Assembly: GCA_013396635.1 (NCBI GenBank)
Contig: WBMW01003829.1
Span: forward strand, 464,212 to 528,211
Reading direction: 5' to 3'
Origin: Penelope pileata
Lineage: Eukaryota; Chordata; Aves; Galliformes; Cracidae
DNA: 64,000 nucleotides
The position numbers and the translations under genes are program-made. Within the stretch, counting starts at the first letter, position 1; each line of letters begins with the position of its first letter. This document shows, in pieces, positions 1-13,000 of this stretch. The notes beneath the pieces were generated by a model, which was not told the DNA's origin, did not search any database, and saw only the letters and a list, made by a program, of their open reading frames with translations.

Positions 1-1269
1 AGAACAAAGAAAATAGTTGCACAAAATATCAAGCAAAAGATGAATCAATGGAACCAGCATACTGCTTGCATTTAGTGCAGAAGAGTGGCCTCAGCATACT
101 GAGATGTACACGAAGCAGAGAGAGCCAGGGAAGCTGCTCAGCCTCTTTAGTGCCTCAAGTCTTTAAGCACCTCAGAGTGCTTGGAGTGACTCAGGTGCCT
201 ACACACCTCGACGGAGCTCCCCTACAACACTTTCTGGAATGGAAGTTCTTGTATCCATTTAAGACTGGAAGAATCTACAGCGTCCACTGAGAGCTGCTCT
301 GACTCCTCCAAGTGAAGACTACATAGGATTTGCTATTGGCCTCATAAGAAGCTGGATGGGTCTATAGGAAAAGCCTCAATGTAGCAAATAAAATTTCTTG
401 CTATGATTATACTTGGTTTACTGGACAGATAGATTAATTCCAGACATGGTGGGTGAGAGATGAAGTCTGAATTTCCAGCACATCCACCCAAAATGAACTG
501 CAGGAGGTTTTCTTTTACTCTCCCTCCTCTTGCCCAGCACCACTGCCACCTGTAAGAGGACAAACCTTAAACTCAACACAGACACAGTTATATAAACTGA
601 CATTCCAGTTAATAGCTGCTTTGGAAATTCTCAAGCTATGAGCTGTCCTGCAATCTAGAAATTGTGGTTTCCAGACATGAGCTAAATCACAAACCACTGC
701 ACAAGGAGTCTTTGCAAACATTCCTTGTGTCATTGTTTCAGAAACAAAACTTGTAATATTTTAGTCTCACAATCACAAGAGCTTGTCTGTTGTAGCACGT
801 TAAGATGATCCAGTGAGTTAGGAAAGCACTTCAGCTTCCACCCTGCTTCCTCTCACTCACAAATCTGTAGTCTATCAGGAATATTGGGAAAAGAGGGCCA
901 CAGTGGAACAGCTATTGGCTTAGCTACAGCAGTAATGGTAAATATGGAGAAGACGACAGAGACTCCCAGGCAACACTATCTGCCCTTCTCACTTGGAGAC
1001 TCAGGCAACAGGATATGCCCAGAAAACTAGAGGCATAATCTCTAGGTCCTCCTCAGTCTCATGTCTGAGCTTTTATTCCCACTTTGCAGCCAGGACTTAA
1101 TCTTTTCTGTAGCCATACCTGTGTGAAATGAAGGGTGTAAAGCTCTCCAGGACATCAGAACACTTAGCATAAGCATCCGTATAGCTTAGAAAGAAGGGAC
1201 TCAGTCCTGGTCTCCACTTTGTGAACGTTTTAATCTAATCTTAAAACTCACGAGGTCACAGCTGTCCAC

Positions 1270-1372
1270 ACAGAATCACAGAATCACAGAATTGCAGGGG
1301 TTGGAAGGGACCTCAAGAGATCATCGAGTCCACCCCCCCTGCCAGAGCAGGTTCCCTACTGCAGGTTGCACA
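1270..1372 (-). mobile_element. CR1 LINE 3' end fragment
   Basis: Read on the minus strand, this is the classic avian CR1 3' end: a GC-rich stretch with GACTCGATGATCTCTTGAGG, then CCCTTCCAACCCCTG, ending in tandem ATTCTGTG-type units at about 1,270-1,290. CR1 copies are usually cut short at the 5' end and keep this tail. Only about 100 bp is left. No coding potential remains. Confidence 0.9.
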
Positions 1373-2902
1373 GTTTCATAGTCATCAACTTTCACAGGCA
1401 GGAACCTTCTTGATTGTGTTTAACAGTTTCCCACATCTCACCTTCCTATAGAGCTCTGCCTTCAGTGTTAGAGAAGAGCACATTCCAATGAGACACCACA
1501 GGTTAACAAGACATCTATGAGAAAGGCTGAAATAAAGAGCATCATTTAGCTTCTCAGCAATGTCTTCAAATCCACCCTTCATTCTCCTGTAATTCAGTGA
1601 ACTCCGATGTCTTTGGTTTTTTTCCTGTTTTTTTCTTTGTTTCTTTGGATTCTGGTTTTTTGTTTTTCTGACGTGCTTAACAAATGACTTTCTAAATTAT
1701 GACTTCTGAGAAGCACGGAAAGAATGACGTTCTGTATGGTCATTTGAAATCTGACAATCTAGCATACATGGATGAAATTATTACCTTAATGTTTATGATC
1801 ATCCCTAGCTTGATTCAGGGAAATCCAGAACCTTGCAGGAGTAACACTCTAAAGTAAAAAGGGGAAGAGCAGAATAGAAGAAATAAATCTAAAACCAATT
1901 ATTTTGTCTATACTTTTCCACCTTACAGGGAACTGTTCTGAAGGAATAAAATACAACTAAAATTTTCTCACATTTATTTCCATGGCAGAATGCAGATGTC
2001 TGCAAAAGAAAAAATGTGCAAGTATTTTAGCCCACAGGAGACCTGAGGAAAGTGACAGGAGTTTGACCGGTTCAGGATAATACAAACTATCAACTTCCTG
2101 AAGTTTCAGGATTCAGAGAGAATTCCAAATTTTGCTTGATCAGCTGAAACAATTTAGGGAATAAGTTTCTCCAACTTTGTTGCCAGAACTTTAGCAAAGA
2201 ATTTCACGTCAACATTAAGTAAAGATATAGCTACATAATGGAAGATATTATGAGTCCTGCTCCCTGGCTTTCCTAGTAAGGTGATACGAGCACTGGAGAA
2301 CAAGGCATCTTTCAACTGTATTGAAATCTGGAAGCTAGAAGAATGCTAAAGATTTAAAATAGATTCAAGATAAAATAAATAATAATAAAAAAGCAAGCTG
2401 AAACAGAGACTTTACTTGTTTTCATATTAAAGTTGCTTTTGTCACTTTCCTATTCACAGGTTATTTCTTCCAGATCAGCTTGCATAGCTGAATTTAAGAA
2501 AGTAGATTTTAGTGAGGAAAATCTTTCTGAAGAAGTTTTTGCTGACTATGCATACAGTCTCTTTGGGATGGATGTGGCTGACCAGCAAGCTCAGTCCAGT
2601 CCCTGATAATTGTCCTTGGTAGGAATCTGCAGCTGTTCAATTCTTCTTCTAAAAAATGTCAAAAATGCTTTAAGGTTAGAGGCTGGAAAAATAAAACCAT
2701 GTAGGTTTCTACAGAGAAAGTGTGTTTGATATGATTTGTTTGTTGTTGTAAGCAGCTGTAAACCACAGTCTATATTTATTGTTGCTCTGATCCGAGTTCC
2801 ACATCTGGCTGTCGGCGTTACTGTCGGCTTGGTGGGAGACTTCTCCCAAGATTTCTCCATGATAAATACCTGTTTTCTGCAGCATGGTGCACAGGTCCGG
2901 AC

Positions 2903-2927
2903 TTCCTTTCTTTCTTTCTTTCTTTCT
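2903..2927 (+). repeat. (TTTC)n microsatellite
   Basis: A short run of about five TTTC units. Confidence 0.9.
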
Positions 2928-3840
2928 AATCTTACATTGAAGGCTCATAAGTAAAGCACACTGACTCATTAACAGCACCCAGTGTTTCCAACCAGGCTCA
3001 AAGTACACACAAAACTTTCAGAAAAATGGGCAAGTAACATGTCAGTTTGGTCTTTGTTGGTTGTTGGTTTGTTGGTTGTTTGGTATTTGACCAAAACCTT
3101 ATTTGTTTGCCCATGTCCAATAAAATAGCACATTTTAGTGGTCAACCTTACCGTAGTCTCCCCCATAGGTCCAGCGGAAATGTCTGATGCATGAAAGCAG
3201 TTGGATTGTCTGATTATCAAGTTCATTGTGCCTTATCTAATCATTTGATGGTAAACACGGAAGTAACAGAGAGTGGAGATACTAAGAGGTGACCTGCTCT
3301 GTAGCACAAAGAAATCACGTCTCTGCTGTGCTGCCAGCAAAATATAGGAAAACCCAAAGTTTATCTGACTGAGCATATCAGAACCTGTATGTTCCTGCAA
3401 AAGTCTAAGCATACCTTACTCCCACAGCTACTTCACTGGGTAATTGGGGCATCTCCTGTGACTACTTATTCATATCATTACAACACTTCAGACCTGAGCA
3501 TGTTGTCCTACCCTAAAACCTGAGACTCACTCAGAAACAGAGACAGCAAGACGCACTTCCAGGAAAGTACTTACATCCTTGAAACACAGGTTGGAATTTC
3601 AAGTCCTCAGTAGAGGAACTCAAAATTTTGAGAAACTTTTAGTGGAGCTTACGAACATGGATGTTACCTTTAACTTTCCTATTGCTCAAGATTTCCTGGG
3701 CTCTTGCAGTTCTCCATGAAGGCCAGTGTCCTACTATCCACATCCAGGCTTGTGCGCTATGAGTACAGCATCACTCATGGAAACTCCCAACACTCTGAAA
3801 ACAAAGATGCTGATTTCTAAGGAGACCATTGTTGGTTTTG

Positions 3841-4090
3841 AAATCTAGGCTATTACATTTATGTTTAATATGTGGCTTTGGAAAATGGAATTAGACCAGA
3901 AATGTATTTTTAATGAGCTTCATTTAGTTTTGCAACTCCTTGCAAACCACTAAATCTGCAATTTTATTTTCTGAGGAATTATTTATTTTTATAAAGATTT
4001 GACTAGATGATCAATGAGCCAAAATACTTTATACATTGTACATGTACAAATGAGCTGTAAATAGCCTCTTTCTTTCTTATGAAGAAGGGT
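3841..4090. promoter_or_regulatory. AT-rich candidate conserved block with a 14-bp palindrome
   Basis: This AT-rich but non-repetitive stretch contains homeodomain-type TAAT sites and a perfect palindrome TTGTACATGTACAA at 4,036-4,049, a steroid-receptor-like or cruciform-prone shape. There is no coding signal. Low certainty. Confidence 0.25.
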
Positions 4091-5379
4091 TCTTCCAGTG
4101 CTTAACACACCATGACATTTACTTTTGTAAGTATTTTTAACTCCTAAACTTTGGACCCTAAGTTAGAACAGTCTTCTGAAAGTAAGCAGTAAAAATTAAT
4201 GTGAAATTACTTATTCTGTGTGCAAAAATAAAATAAAAATCACAAAAATGACTGCAATGTGAAAAAATCTAAATGGCTTACTTTGAAATAAAACCATAAA
4301 GGTGATGGAGGACGATGCCAACACTAATGCCAGCTTGCAGTATGTTCCAGAAAGTCCTAAATTCCATCTCATCAAGACCAATGTTGAAAGCAGCATTTAG
4401 AATTATCTGTGTTTATTATAACAATACTGAATCCACTAGATTAGGCATGATCTTGATTTTAGAATTCTAAAACATTTATGAAATAATATTCATGCAACTT
4501 ATCCCCAGTAAACTGTTTGACACTTATGTGCTTTGGGAGATTTGGGAAAAAATAAGTTTTAGAGATGCTGCTATACAGAAAGGAAGAATCCACCAATCCA
4601 TTCTGTACCTGAATTATTAGAGAGCAAGGTCTGTAGAATCAACTGACTTTTCCAAGCCTGTACAAAATGGTATTTTTATCTAACTCTGACACTTGTACCT
4701 GTGAACAATCGTGTATTTCTGTATTCTGCTCCTAGTGGAATTCATTTTAAAACTCTTAAAATTAGGATTTTTGCAACAAGCACTTCTGCAGCCATGTAGA
4801 AAGTTCAGATGTTAAAAGCCTTTGTTTTTCTACGCTTTAAGCAAAAGATATTTCCCTCTTTATCATTTGTAAAGGGAATGCATCTCTTCTCCTGTACCTT
4901 GAAATATCAGTACTTTGTTGCTTTGTGGAGCTTCTCTTCCCAGTTCAGCCTCAAGTCCTGTTCCCCAGTCATATATATTATATCAATATTACTTTCCTTC
5001 CAGGTTGTCTCTTGGAGTCACCTGATGAATACCTTCTGAAACAAAATCCATGCATGTCTCTGGCTACAGTTCACTTCAAGGAATGCTCTCAAGAAACGCA
5101 GCCAATGAGACTCAACCACTCTTGCTTCTGTCTTCCTTATCTATCTTCCAACTCCACTAACCCAGCAAGATTTCTATGCTAGGACAACACCACATGGACC
5201 TGTACATGTCACAATTTCATGCTTTAAAAACCTCTCTCTGATGGACTGCAGCACAGCCTCTACATACAATATTTAAGACATTTTGAGCTATAAAAACACC
5301 AACAAGTAATTGCAAAGTCTTGGGCCACAGAGGGACAATATAAAGCTCAGAATCAAGTGCTGTGTGATGTAAAAATGGC

Positions 5380-5405
5380 GAGCTAGCTCTACATGCAGCT
5401 AGCTC
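5380..5405. repeat. Small perfect hairpin
   Basis: GAGCTAGCT and AGCTAGCTC are exact reverse complements separated by 8 bp. No terminator or RNA gene context is visible. Confidence 0.6.
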
Positions 5406-5878
5406 AGAGTGATGTGCACACAGGTCATCTTACAATATCTAGCTTGGACTTCAGGGAATCACTCCCTGGGATACATTTATATAAATACAAAGATATGATA
5501 CATATTTGATATATCAAGTATATCACGCATTTAATAACATGCTCAACGGTGCACATATAAATATTTGTTATCTTGTGGACATTCTTTTGAATGTGGTAGG
5601 AGGTTGGACCTTGTTAAGATATCTTCATTTTTAAGATTTGGTATCTTTGTGGTGAGGAACACCTCAGTATCTAGTAATCTTGAAATCACTCATTAATTAA
5701 AGTTAAGGTAAAGTACAAATAATAGTATTATATAGTATTATTCACAACTGATGATACACTTACTCATGAAAGATAGAGTGAAGAAATAGAACAATTCTAC
5801 TTAATCAATTGATAACTAGATTAAATCAAGAGTTTTCTATCCTGATGTACGTCTGTCAGTGGTGAGATAAAGTCAGAT

Positions 5879-5897
5879 ACATACACACACACACCTT
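5879..5897 (+). repeat. (AC)n microsatellite
   Basis: A short AC dinucleotide run. Confidence 0.9.
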
Positions 5898-6855
5898 CGG
5901 TTCTCCTTGATATACTGAATACACAATTGCCTGACCCCCTTATTACAACAGATGAGTCTCCCAATAATGTATCTCCCCAAGCCATTTTTGTGTGAAGCTA
6001 ACAGTTAGAGCATTTGAGGAGCATGGTGATTTCACCACGTAAGTTGGTCTTTACACAAGAGGAGACCAAGGCTAGGACTGAGTGTTCTCTCTACCCTCTA
6101 AGAATTAACTGTGTTCCTCTATGTTTACTGATTCCCCCGTTTGCAGGAAGAAGATGAGAGGCATTTTGATCATACTTTTTGCACAATCTGTCCCTACACC
6201 AGGATAGAGAGAGCACATGACGAATCAGAACTCTCCTCCTCACTCCTAGTGAGATATCAAAGTGAGATCCTGAAGCTCTTAAGGATTTCAGTTCACTGCT
6301 TTAGAACCTGGTTTTGGAATATATTTCTATTTAACTCGGGACACATCTTGTAAACAAGTTATACCAATAATGTTTGGGAGCTGAGCAGGCTGAAATAACG
6401 TTCAGTTCAAAAGCATAAGCATCAGACCATTTCCAAAACAGGTAAGCTATGTCTCATTAACAGCCTCAGGGACCTCTTCAAATGAAAAACTCAAAATCAA
6501 ACTCCATTGTCCACTTCCTAAGGACCACAGAGGTCTAAATTTAAACCTACACCTCATTGTCAGCATTCAGCAAACCCAAAATTATGTTGCCTTTCAATTG
6601 TTATCTGCTGCCAGGAGGAGCTCATTTTTCCAGCAGGAACAGGACAAGTTCCTGGACCACACAGTAAGTGACTCACCAGGATGAAAAACTAAGTATTTCA
6701 CATGTTGATGACCTTGTTACCAATGTTTTGGCAGTCCTTCTACCACCAAGAAGCTACAGGAAATTTAAAACAAGTGCATGTTTGACGCACTTTTTGTCAT
6801 GCATTGGTATGAAGAGATAACTTCTTTAGAAAAAGTGTTATTTAAAGACAGCTGG

Positions 6856-7007
6856 TACCTTCTGGCCCAAAGTCTGTGCTCAGTTTTTACTACTGGAGTC
6901 TGACAGCTTATATTAGATGCAAGTAATATTTATATGCAAAATACCAGGGGAAATAATCATAAACAGCTAAATAGGACTCCAGTAGTGAAAGAAAAATGCA
7001 GAAGGTA
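6856..7007. repeat. Nested imperfect inverted repeat (MITE-like or structured RNA)
   Basis: The inner arms are perfect: ACTACTGGAGTC (6,889-6,900) and GACTCCAGTAGT (6,975-6,986). The outer arms TACCTTCTG (6,856-6,864) and CAGAAGGTA (6,999-7,007) are also exact and at nearly equal offset, and AGCT pairs again inside the inner arms. This gives a symmetric structure about 150 bp across. No terminal-repeat family was recognised. Confidence 0.7.
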
Positions 7008-10000
7008 AAGGGTCTTCCATACAGTCCCATTGCACAGTTCCCTCAAAAGACAGAGTATGTCCTCTTTTTTGATTCAGAAATCAAAATGGATGAGTAACGT
7101 TTTATGCTCTCAAAAATAATTAAAAGTGAGACCATGGAAGATGAAAAGACAACTTTAGTTTTGGGTCAGCAAGCCTTTTTTTCCCCTCACATACAATTGT
7201 TGCAATGAAATAACTTCTGCCTAGCCTAATAGCACCATAAAAAAATGAAAAATAAAAATTCTTTACCCTTGTCAAAGCCATGGCATGGGTCTACAAACAA
7301 GTTAGAGTACTATTAGCAACTTTGACATTGACCTTCCACCTAGGTTCTGTCTTCTTTGTCATTGATACCGCAAAGATAATTCAAAAAGCACAATACCAAA
7401 GGTCCAAAGCTATTGGAAGTATTTCAAAGCATTTCTTTCGCAGGAAGAACATTCATACACATGAAATGGTTGGAGAGGGGTACAGCTCCTTAAGCTATTT
7501 TTATGCCATTAGCAAACAGAATTTGCAGATGCATAATAATTAAAAAAAAAATTATAAATCAAGCTTAGGATTTGTATTTTCAAAAAAAAAAAGCTTCAAA
7601 ATATGACAGTGTTACAAGAAACACTCAACAGTGGCAAGAAGATACTTGTCAAGACAAGATGAGCATACAGAAGTGATAAAGCATCTTCATTTAACATCAT
7701 TTAAGTGCAATTTGATAGACTTAACTGACTTGCAATAGCCTCTCTGTCCACATGACTCTGTAACCACCTGTCCAAGAGCAGACTGACTGCTGCAGAGGAG
7801 TAATGCTAAGTGGAAAACAACATACTCATTTTGGCACCAAAGCCTGGAGACTGAGATCACTCTGAAGAACATGATTTGCCCAGGTAATACACTGCTTTAC
7901 AAAAAACTTTGCAAAAACCAGCACAAGATGACATAAGGGAAATGAAGAGAGATTCAAATAAATAACTTTTCATGGAACACTTCAGATTTTAATTTTACCT
8001 ATAACATCCTAGCTACTTCAGCATAATTTTAGCTAAGAGAACAGCTGTGTAAAGCATGCACCATAAATTAAAATCGTACTTCATTAGCTCCATCTATTAC
8101 TGCAAAATTCTTTTTCCCCTTCAGCTCTGCATTACCACCATAAGATGATACTTTTGCAATGCAAAGATGAAACAGAATGCCAGCAAAAGTGTAACAGAGA
8201 CATTGCCAAGACTAACAAATTTCAATGAATCCTGAAGCTTTCTCTCATCCAGTTCCAGCTTACAAATGGTCAAGGCTTCACAAATTTTACGGGCCATCTG
8301 CAGGCCTAAGACAATTTCTATCCTCAGCATTACATCAGATCCTTAAGCTTTATTTTCATAAAAATAAAAAAAAAATGCACAAAATTTTTATTTAGCAAAA
8401 CTTATCTTCTTATATCCCATTCCATCAACATGCAATAAAAGCCGTTGTCTTTTCACACTTCCTAACATGTAATGTTATTTCATGGTTCTGCAATGCACTT
8501 AGGCATTTTTAATGTTTTCTCTTCTGCTTTTTCCTGATCTCCTTTCAATCTCAGTGGAGAAGTAGTGAATAAAGTCCTTTCAGGGTACAGTGAGAAGTGA
8601 CCTGAACCTTTATCCACACCACAAGCCAAAATGCTTGTGGTTTGACAAAGTTTGGTTAACATTTTTTCCAGGTTTTGGCTCACATTGGAAGTAAAAGTGA
8701 AAAAACTCTACTGAGAGAGGTCCATTCTTATGAGATTCCCTTTCTGATTTTGCACAGGTGTGAGTTTCAGATCGTCTGGTTATGCAATGCAGCCAAGTAT
8801 TTGTGTAACAGGGAAAATATAACAGGACATCTTGTTTCTCTTGCATTCTTAAGTACTCCCAAAGGAGTAAAAAATATCAAACGTAAAGCATACATTTTCA
8901 CAGTTTGTATGCATCACTCAGTACGTACTCATACTCAAAATTCTTGAATTCCTCCTCAGCAGAGCAGTAGTAATAGCTGTCACATGTTAAGCTCCACAGT
9001 CAGAATGGAGTTTATATTTTCATTTTCTGGGCACATCACCTATTTTCCCACTAAATGCTCAACTTTGATGACTTGCTTTTGCTTTTAATCTCAATAATTT
9101 TGATTAAAGGAATTGCAGTGGGAAAGTCCAAGGAAGCATAGTTAAGAGAAACAAGATAGTATTTATTGGCATAAGGGTGCCACCTATTGTCATGAAAATT
9201 GATGTGAGAAAATCTTCAACAGGCTTTGGAAAACACCTCCCTCTTCATTCCTACTTTAGATAACTTCCAACCCTTTCAACTTCAGCAAGATTATGTTTCT
9301 GTGTAACATACACAGAATATACATAAATATTGCTTCTTCCACTATGTCTCAATGCTGCAAAGCACAATGATAATAACCTCTGATAGTGTCATTACTGTTA
9401 TCTTTTCAGACATGACTCTCAGTAGTTGGTCTGCTATACTTACTACTAGGGCAACAAATAAGGTCCCAAGAGTGCCTGCATACATCAATACTGATCCAAA
9501 CACATTATATGTATTTATCTAAGCACATAAGTATAAAATTAGCAGTTTTTTAATCAGTATAAATACATGCATTTGACAAAAATATATCTCATACTTCCCA
9601 ACTTTCATGATTACTGAAATCTAAAAATCTGTAAACTGGTTGAGTACCTGATTTGTTCCATTAGGTACCTGATTTGCTGGAGATTGGAAGCAGAGATCTA
9701 CTTAAAACCCTTCAAAAAACACCATTATTTCACTGCTACATTTGAAAGTGCTTCTCCTGCTTCTGTGACCAGCTACATGTGCAAACTATGTAACCATGCA
9801 AAGCAAAGTTTTCAGCTAGAAAAGTACTGATGGCATCCTTTAGTGCTGATCTAATAACAACAATATACCAGCTCTGCTTTAGCACTTTGCTTCAAACTTG
9901 AACACCAGGTTTCAATGGAATTCCAGCACCTCAAAACGTTAAAATCCTGACTACTTTCCATTTTCATAGTGTATAACGTAGGCCAGATTTGCTTGAAACC

Positions 10001-13000
10001 GTTTCCTAGGATGTAGGATGAAATATTTCATTTCTATTCTTGAACAAAATGCAACAAACCATTTAGCCAGTTCCTTCCATACCTCAGCTCAAGAAGGCCC
10101 ACTGTTCTGGGGGACAAAACACTGGCAGAATAAACACATTGTGCTGTGACAGATTAGTATCTGTGTTTGTTTTGTTTTGTTTTTTAATATCAGCCTTAGC
10201 TTTAAGCAAATCTATGAGAAGTGAACAGACACTAAGACACCATGAAGCTGGTCAATCTTGCAAAAACCCAGTTAGATACAATGGATTCACTGGTTTGCTG
10301 TACTTAAGATATTTCACATCTTTGCACCACTCTTCAGAGATATCAGGATACAGATGAATACCTCTCTCAGAGCATTTGTTTGGTTTGGTATCAACTTGTA
10401 CTAGGCTTGAACGTTGAACTCTTAAGTTGTTCCTGTTTTTTGCCATCCCAAAGAAAACTCACCAAATCTGAAGTGATGCAGGGCTGTCTTTTCCTAAGTG
10501 GGCAAGTAGAGATCATCAAAAATAGAATCCACCTGGAAAATACAAACAGCACCACTGTTAACCTGTTTGTTGAAGATAGTTTGAGCAGATGTGACCATCA
10601 AAGATAACTGCTGTGAGTCTGAAAAGCTGAAGCTGTTACTAGTGTCATCACTTTTTCCCTTCAAACCTGAATCCTAAAGTACAGCATAATTTCAGTTTTT
10701 GTCTTCCAGCCATAGTTACTGAGAACAGATCAGCTCCCTATAGCTCCATATGATTCAAACAGCTTCTGAAAACTCAGCAGCACCCCAGCTTTCTCCTTCA
10801 CTACCTGTTCTGACAAATAATTGAAGTTCCCAGAAAAGCAGATTCCTCTCATTTACAGCAGTAAACTCCTCAAGGTTACAGCAGATGCCCACAGAAGCAG
10901 ATAGATGTAACTATAGCAGAGAACAATAGGAAAAAGTATATTTAACGGATACTTACACAGGCCCAGCCTCTACAGCTTTTGTACAAAGGTCACTCATTTG
11001 TATACTAGCACTGTGTACTTTTAAAATCAGTAAAGATGTATCAGCACAATAAGTAAAACTGGTGAAAGTACATTTATCATGGTGTAACTGAACCCACCTC
11101 GTTGAACTAGGAGTTATATCACTGAAACTAGAAGGGTACGTGCAGAGAACACCCTAAAGCTGGCCTGAATGGTAAAGCTATATATAAGTCCCAACAGCAC
11201 ACGGCACTTGCTCAGATGGACCAGGAATGCTTTAAAACCTTAACTTTAGGACACTTCACCTCTGTAGCACGCCTGGCTACTTTACACCCACCACCCAGAA
11301 AACCAAGCATCCTTTCAACAAATAAAACACTAAGGGCAGAAGAAAAAAACCAACAACAAAACATAAAAAATAAATAAATCTAGCCAGTAGTGCTTGGTTA
11401 GAGCTCTAGATTTATTTAGCATTCCCTTTGTTGGCAGTTAAATGCATGCCATGATCAGGAGCATCAACGTGTTTTCCTTTATCAATTCAGCCAGTCCTTT
11501 CTTTCCCCAGTTTTCCCCATTCCAAATCCCATCTTTCTCTTGGAAAGAGGGGAAAAAAACCCAACACATCATGAAAGCAAACGTGGACTCTGACTCTCAC
11601 ACAACATTTTTCTTCCCTTGAAATTCAATGTGCAGTTGTATATGATTGGGTTTCCGTTTGCACTTAAAGTTATTTTCTTGGAAAAAGAGAGTTTGGAACT
11701 GGCTAGTGACAAATCTATCCTTTGCTGTCTTTTGCCCACATAGTTGCCTTCAAAAGCCAAAAATCACAATCTGATGTACAAAAGGAACACTCAGTGGCTT
11801 AGCTGCCTGCCTCCTCCATTTACTTACACAGTATGTACTCCCTTGAGTCTAAGCACGCACATCAATTCCCCTCCTTGTCTAGTCTTTCTGCTCTACTGAC
11901 ACTGCAGCATGATTGACACTGTCCATTGTCCACATCAGAATGAACAAACATGAAACAACACCAGAAAGATGCCTCTGTCCAGTATCTCTAACTAGAGAGA
12001 GGAGAAGAATGGTCTTATTCTTGCCCTAATTCCTGACAGAAAATATGATCACAATGCGGCTGAAAATATGACCACAGCTTGCCTCTAATATCAATGTCAC
12101 TCAAGAGCTGAAAGCCACCTGGCCAAAGACTTTTTACAACTAAACAACTAGAAATTGATGTAAAAACTAAAGACTGTAATAATAATCAATGGAACTGCTC
12201 GGTATATAAGTGGGTAAAAATTTTAATTAAAAAGACAAACCAGCTATTGCTAGATTCTTTATTTTTGTATGCAGTAGTCATGCTCTGTGCTCCTTCTGTG
12301 TTTGTATTCAGAAATCTGATGCAAGAGAAGGTGTGCTCAAGTTCACTTGTGTGGGATTTGTTCCATGCCTTGGGAATGAACACATGGCCTACATGTCATA
12401 TATGCCTTCAGAGCAGGGCCAAGGGAACACGAGTAGGGAAGGAGCCACTGGATGCCCTGATACAGATGGTCATAGGACCAAACATACACACCTGATGAGA
12501 CTTCTGACACTAGCTGATCCTCCTCCTGACTATCAGCACAAAGCATCTGTATACTGTCATGAAATTGTCCATGCAGGCACGTTTTACCCTTCACAGACTG
12601 GCACTAGATTCTATGAGAAAGGCTTGGAGGAAGAGCTGCATGATAGCATCTATCCAGATTTCAGTAAAGTCTTTGTTAGAACTATTCAGTGAACTTAGGG
12701 ATATCCTTCAAAGCTACTGGAGACAATAGCAACTTTTCTTTTGACATACCAAGGTATTCACTTGGGCTCTAAACTCACATAATATCAAATAAAAACATAC
12801 ACACTGGGTGTGATTTCTGCTGCTCCTAAAGTCAGTCATTAAAATGGATTAAACTGGAGGTACAAGAATCCCGCTTGGCAAAATCCCCTCTGTCTCTCAT
12901 TGCAAGACATTATAAATTTGCTTCACATAAACAGTGAATAATCTGCTTAGCAGTAATAGCAATAAATGTAAATACTTCCTTAGCCAAGAGTAGACTAATA

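Noticed and set aside
5380..5405. Small GAGCTAGCT hairpin considered as a functional RNA element
   Set aside because: It is only a 9-bp stem with no supporting context. It is kept as a minor repeat feature only.
12333..12692. 119-codon frame ending in IYPDFSKVF, which recalls the DFSKAFD motif of LINE reverse transcriptases
   Set aside because: Only the short motif resembles the family. Neither upstream nor downstream sequence shows other reverse-transcriptase blocks, so it is probably chance.
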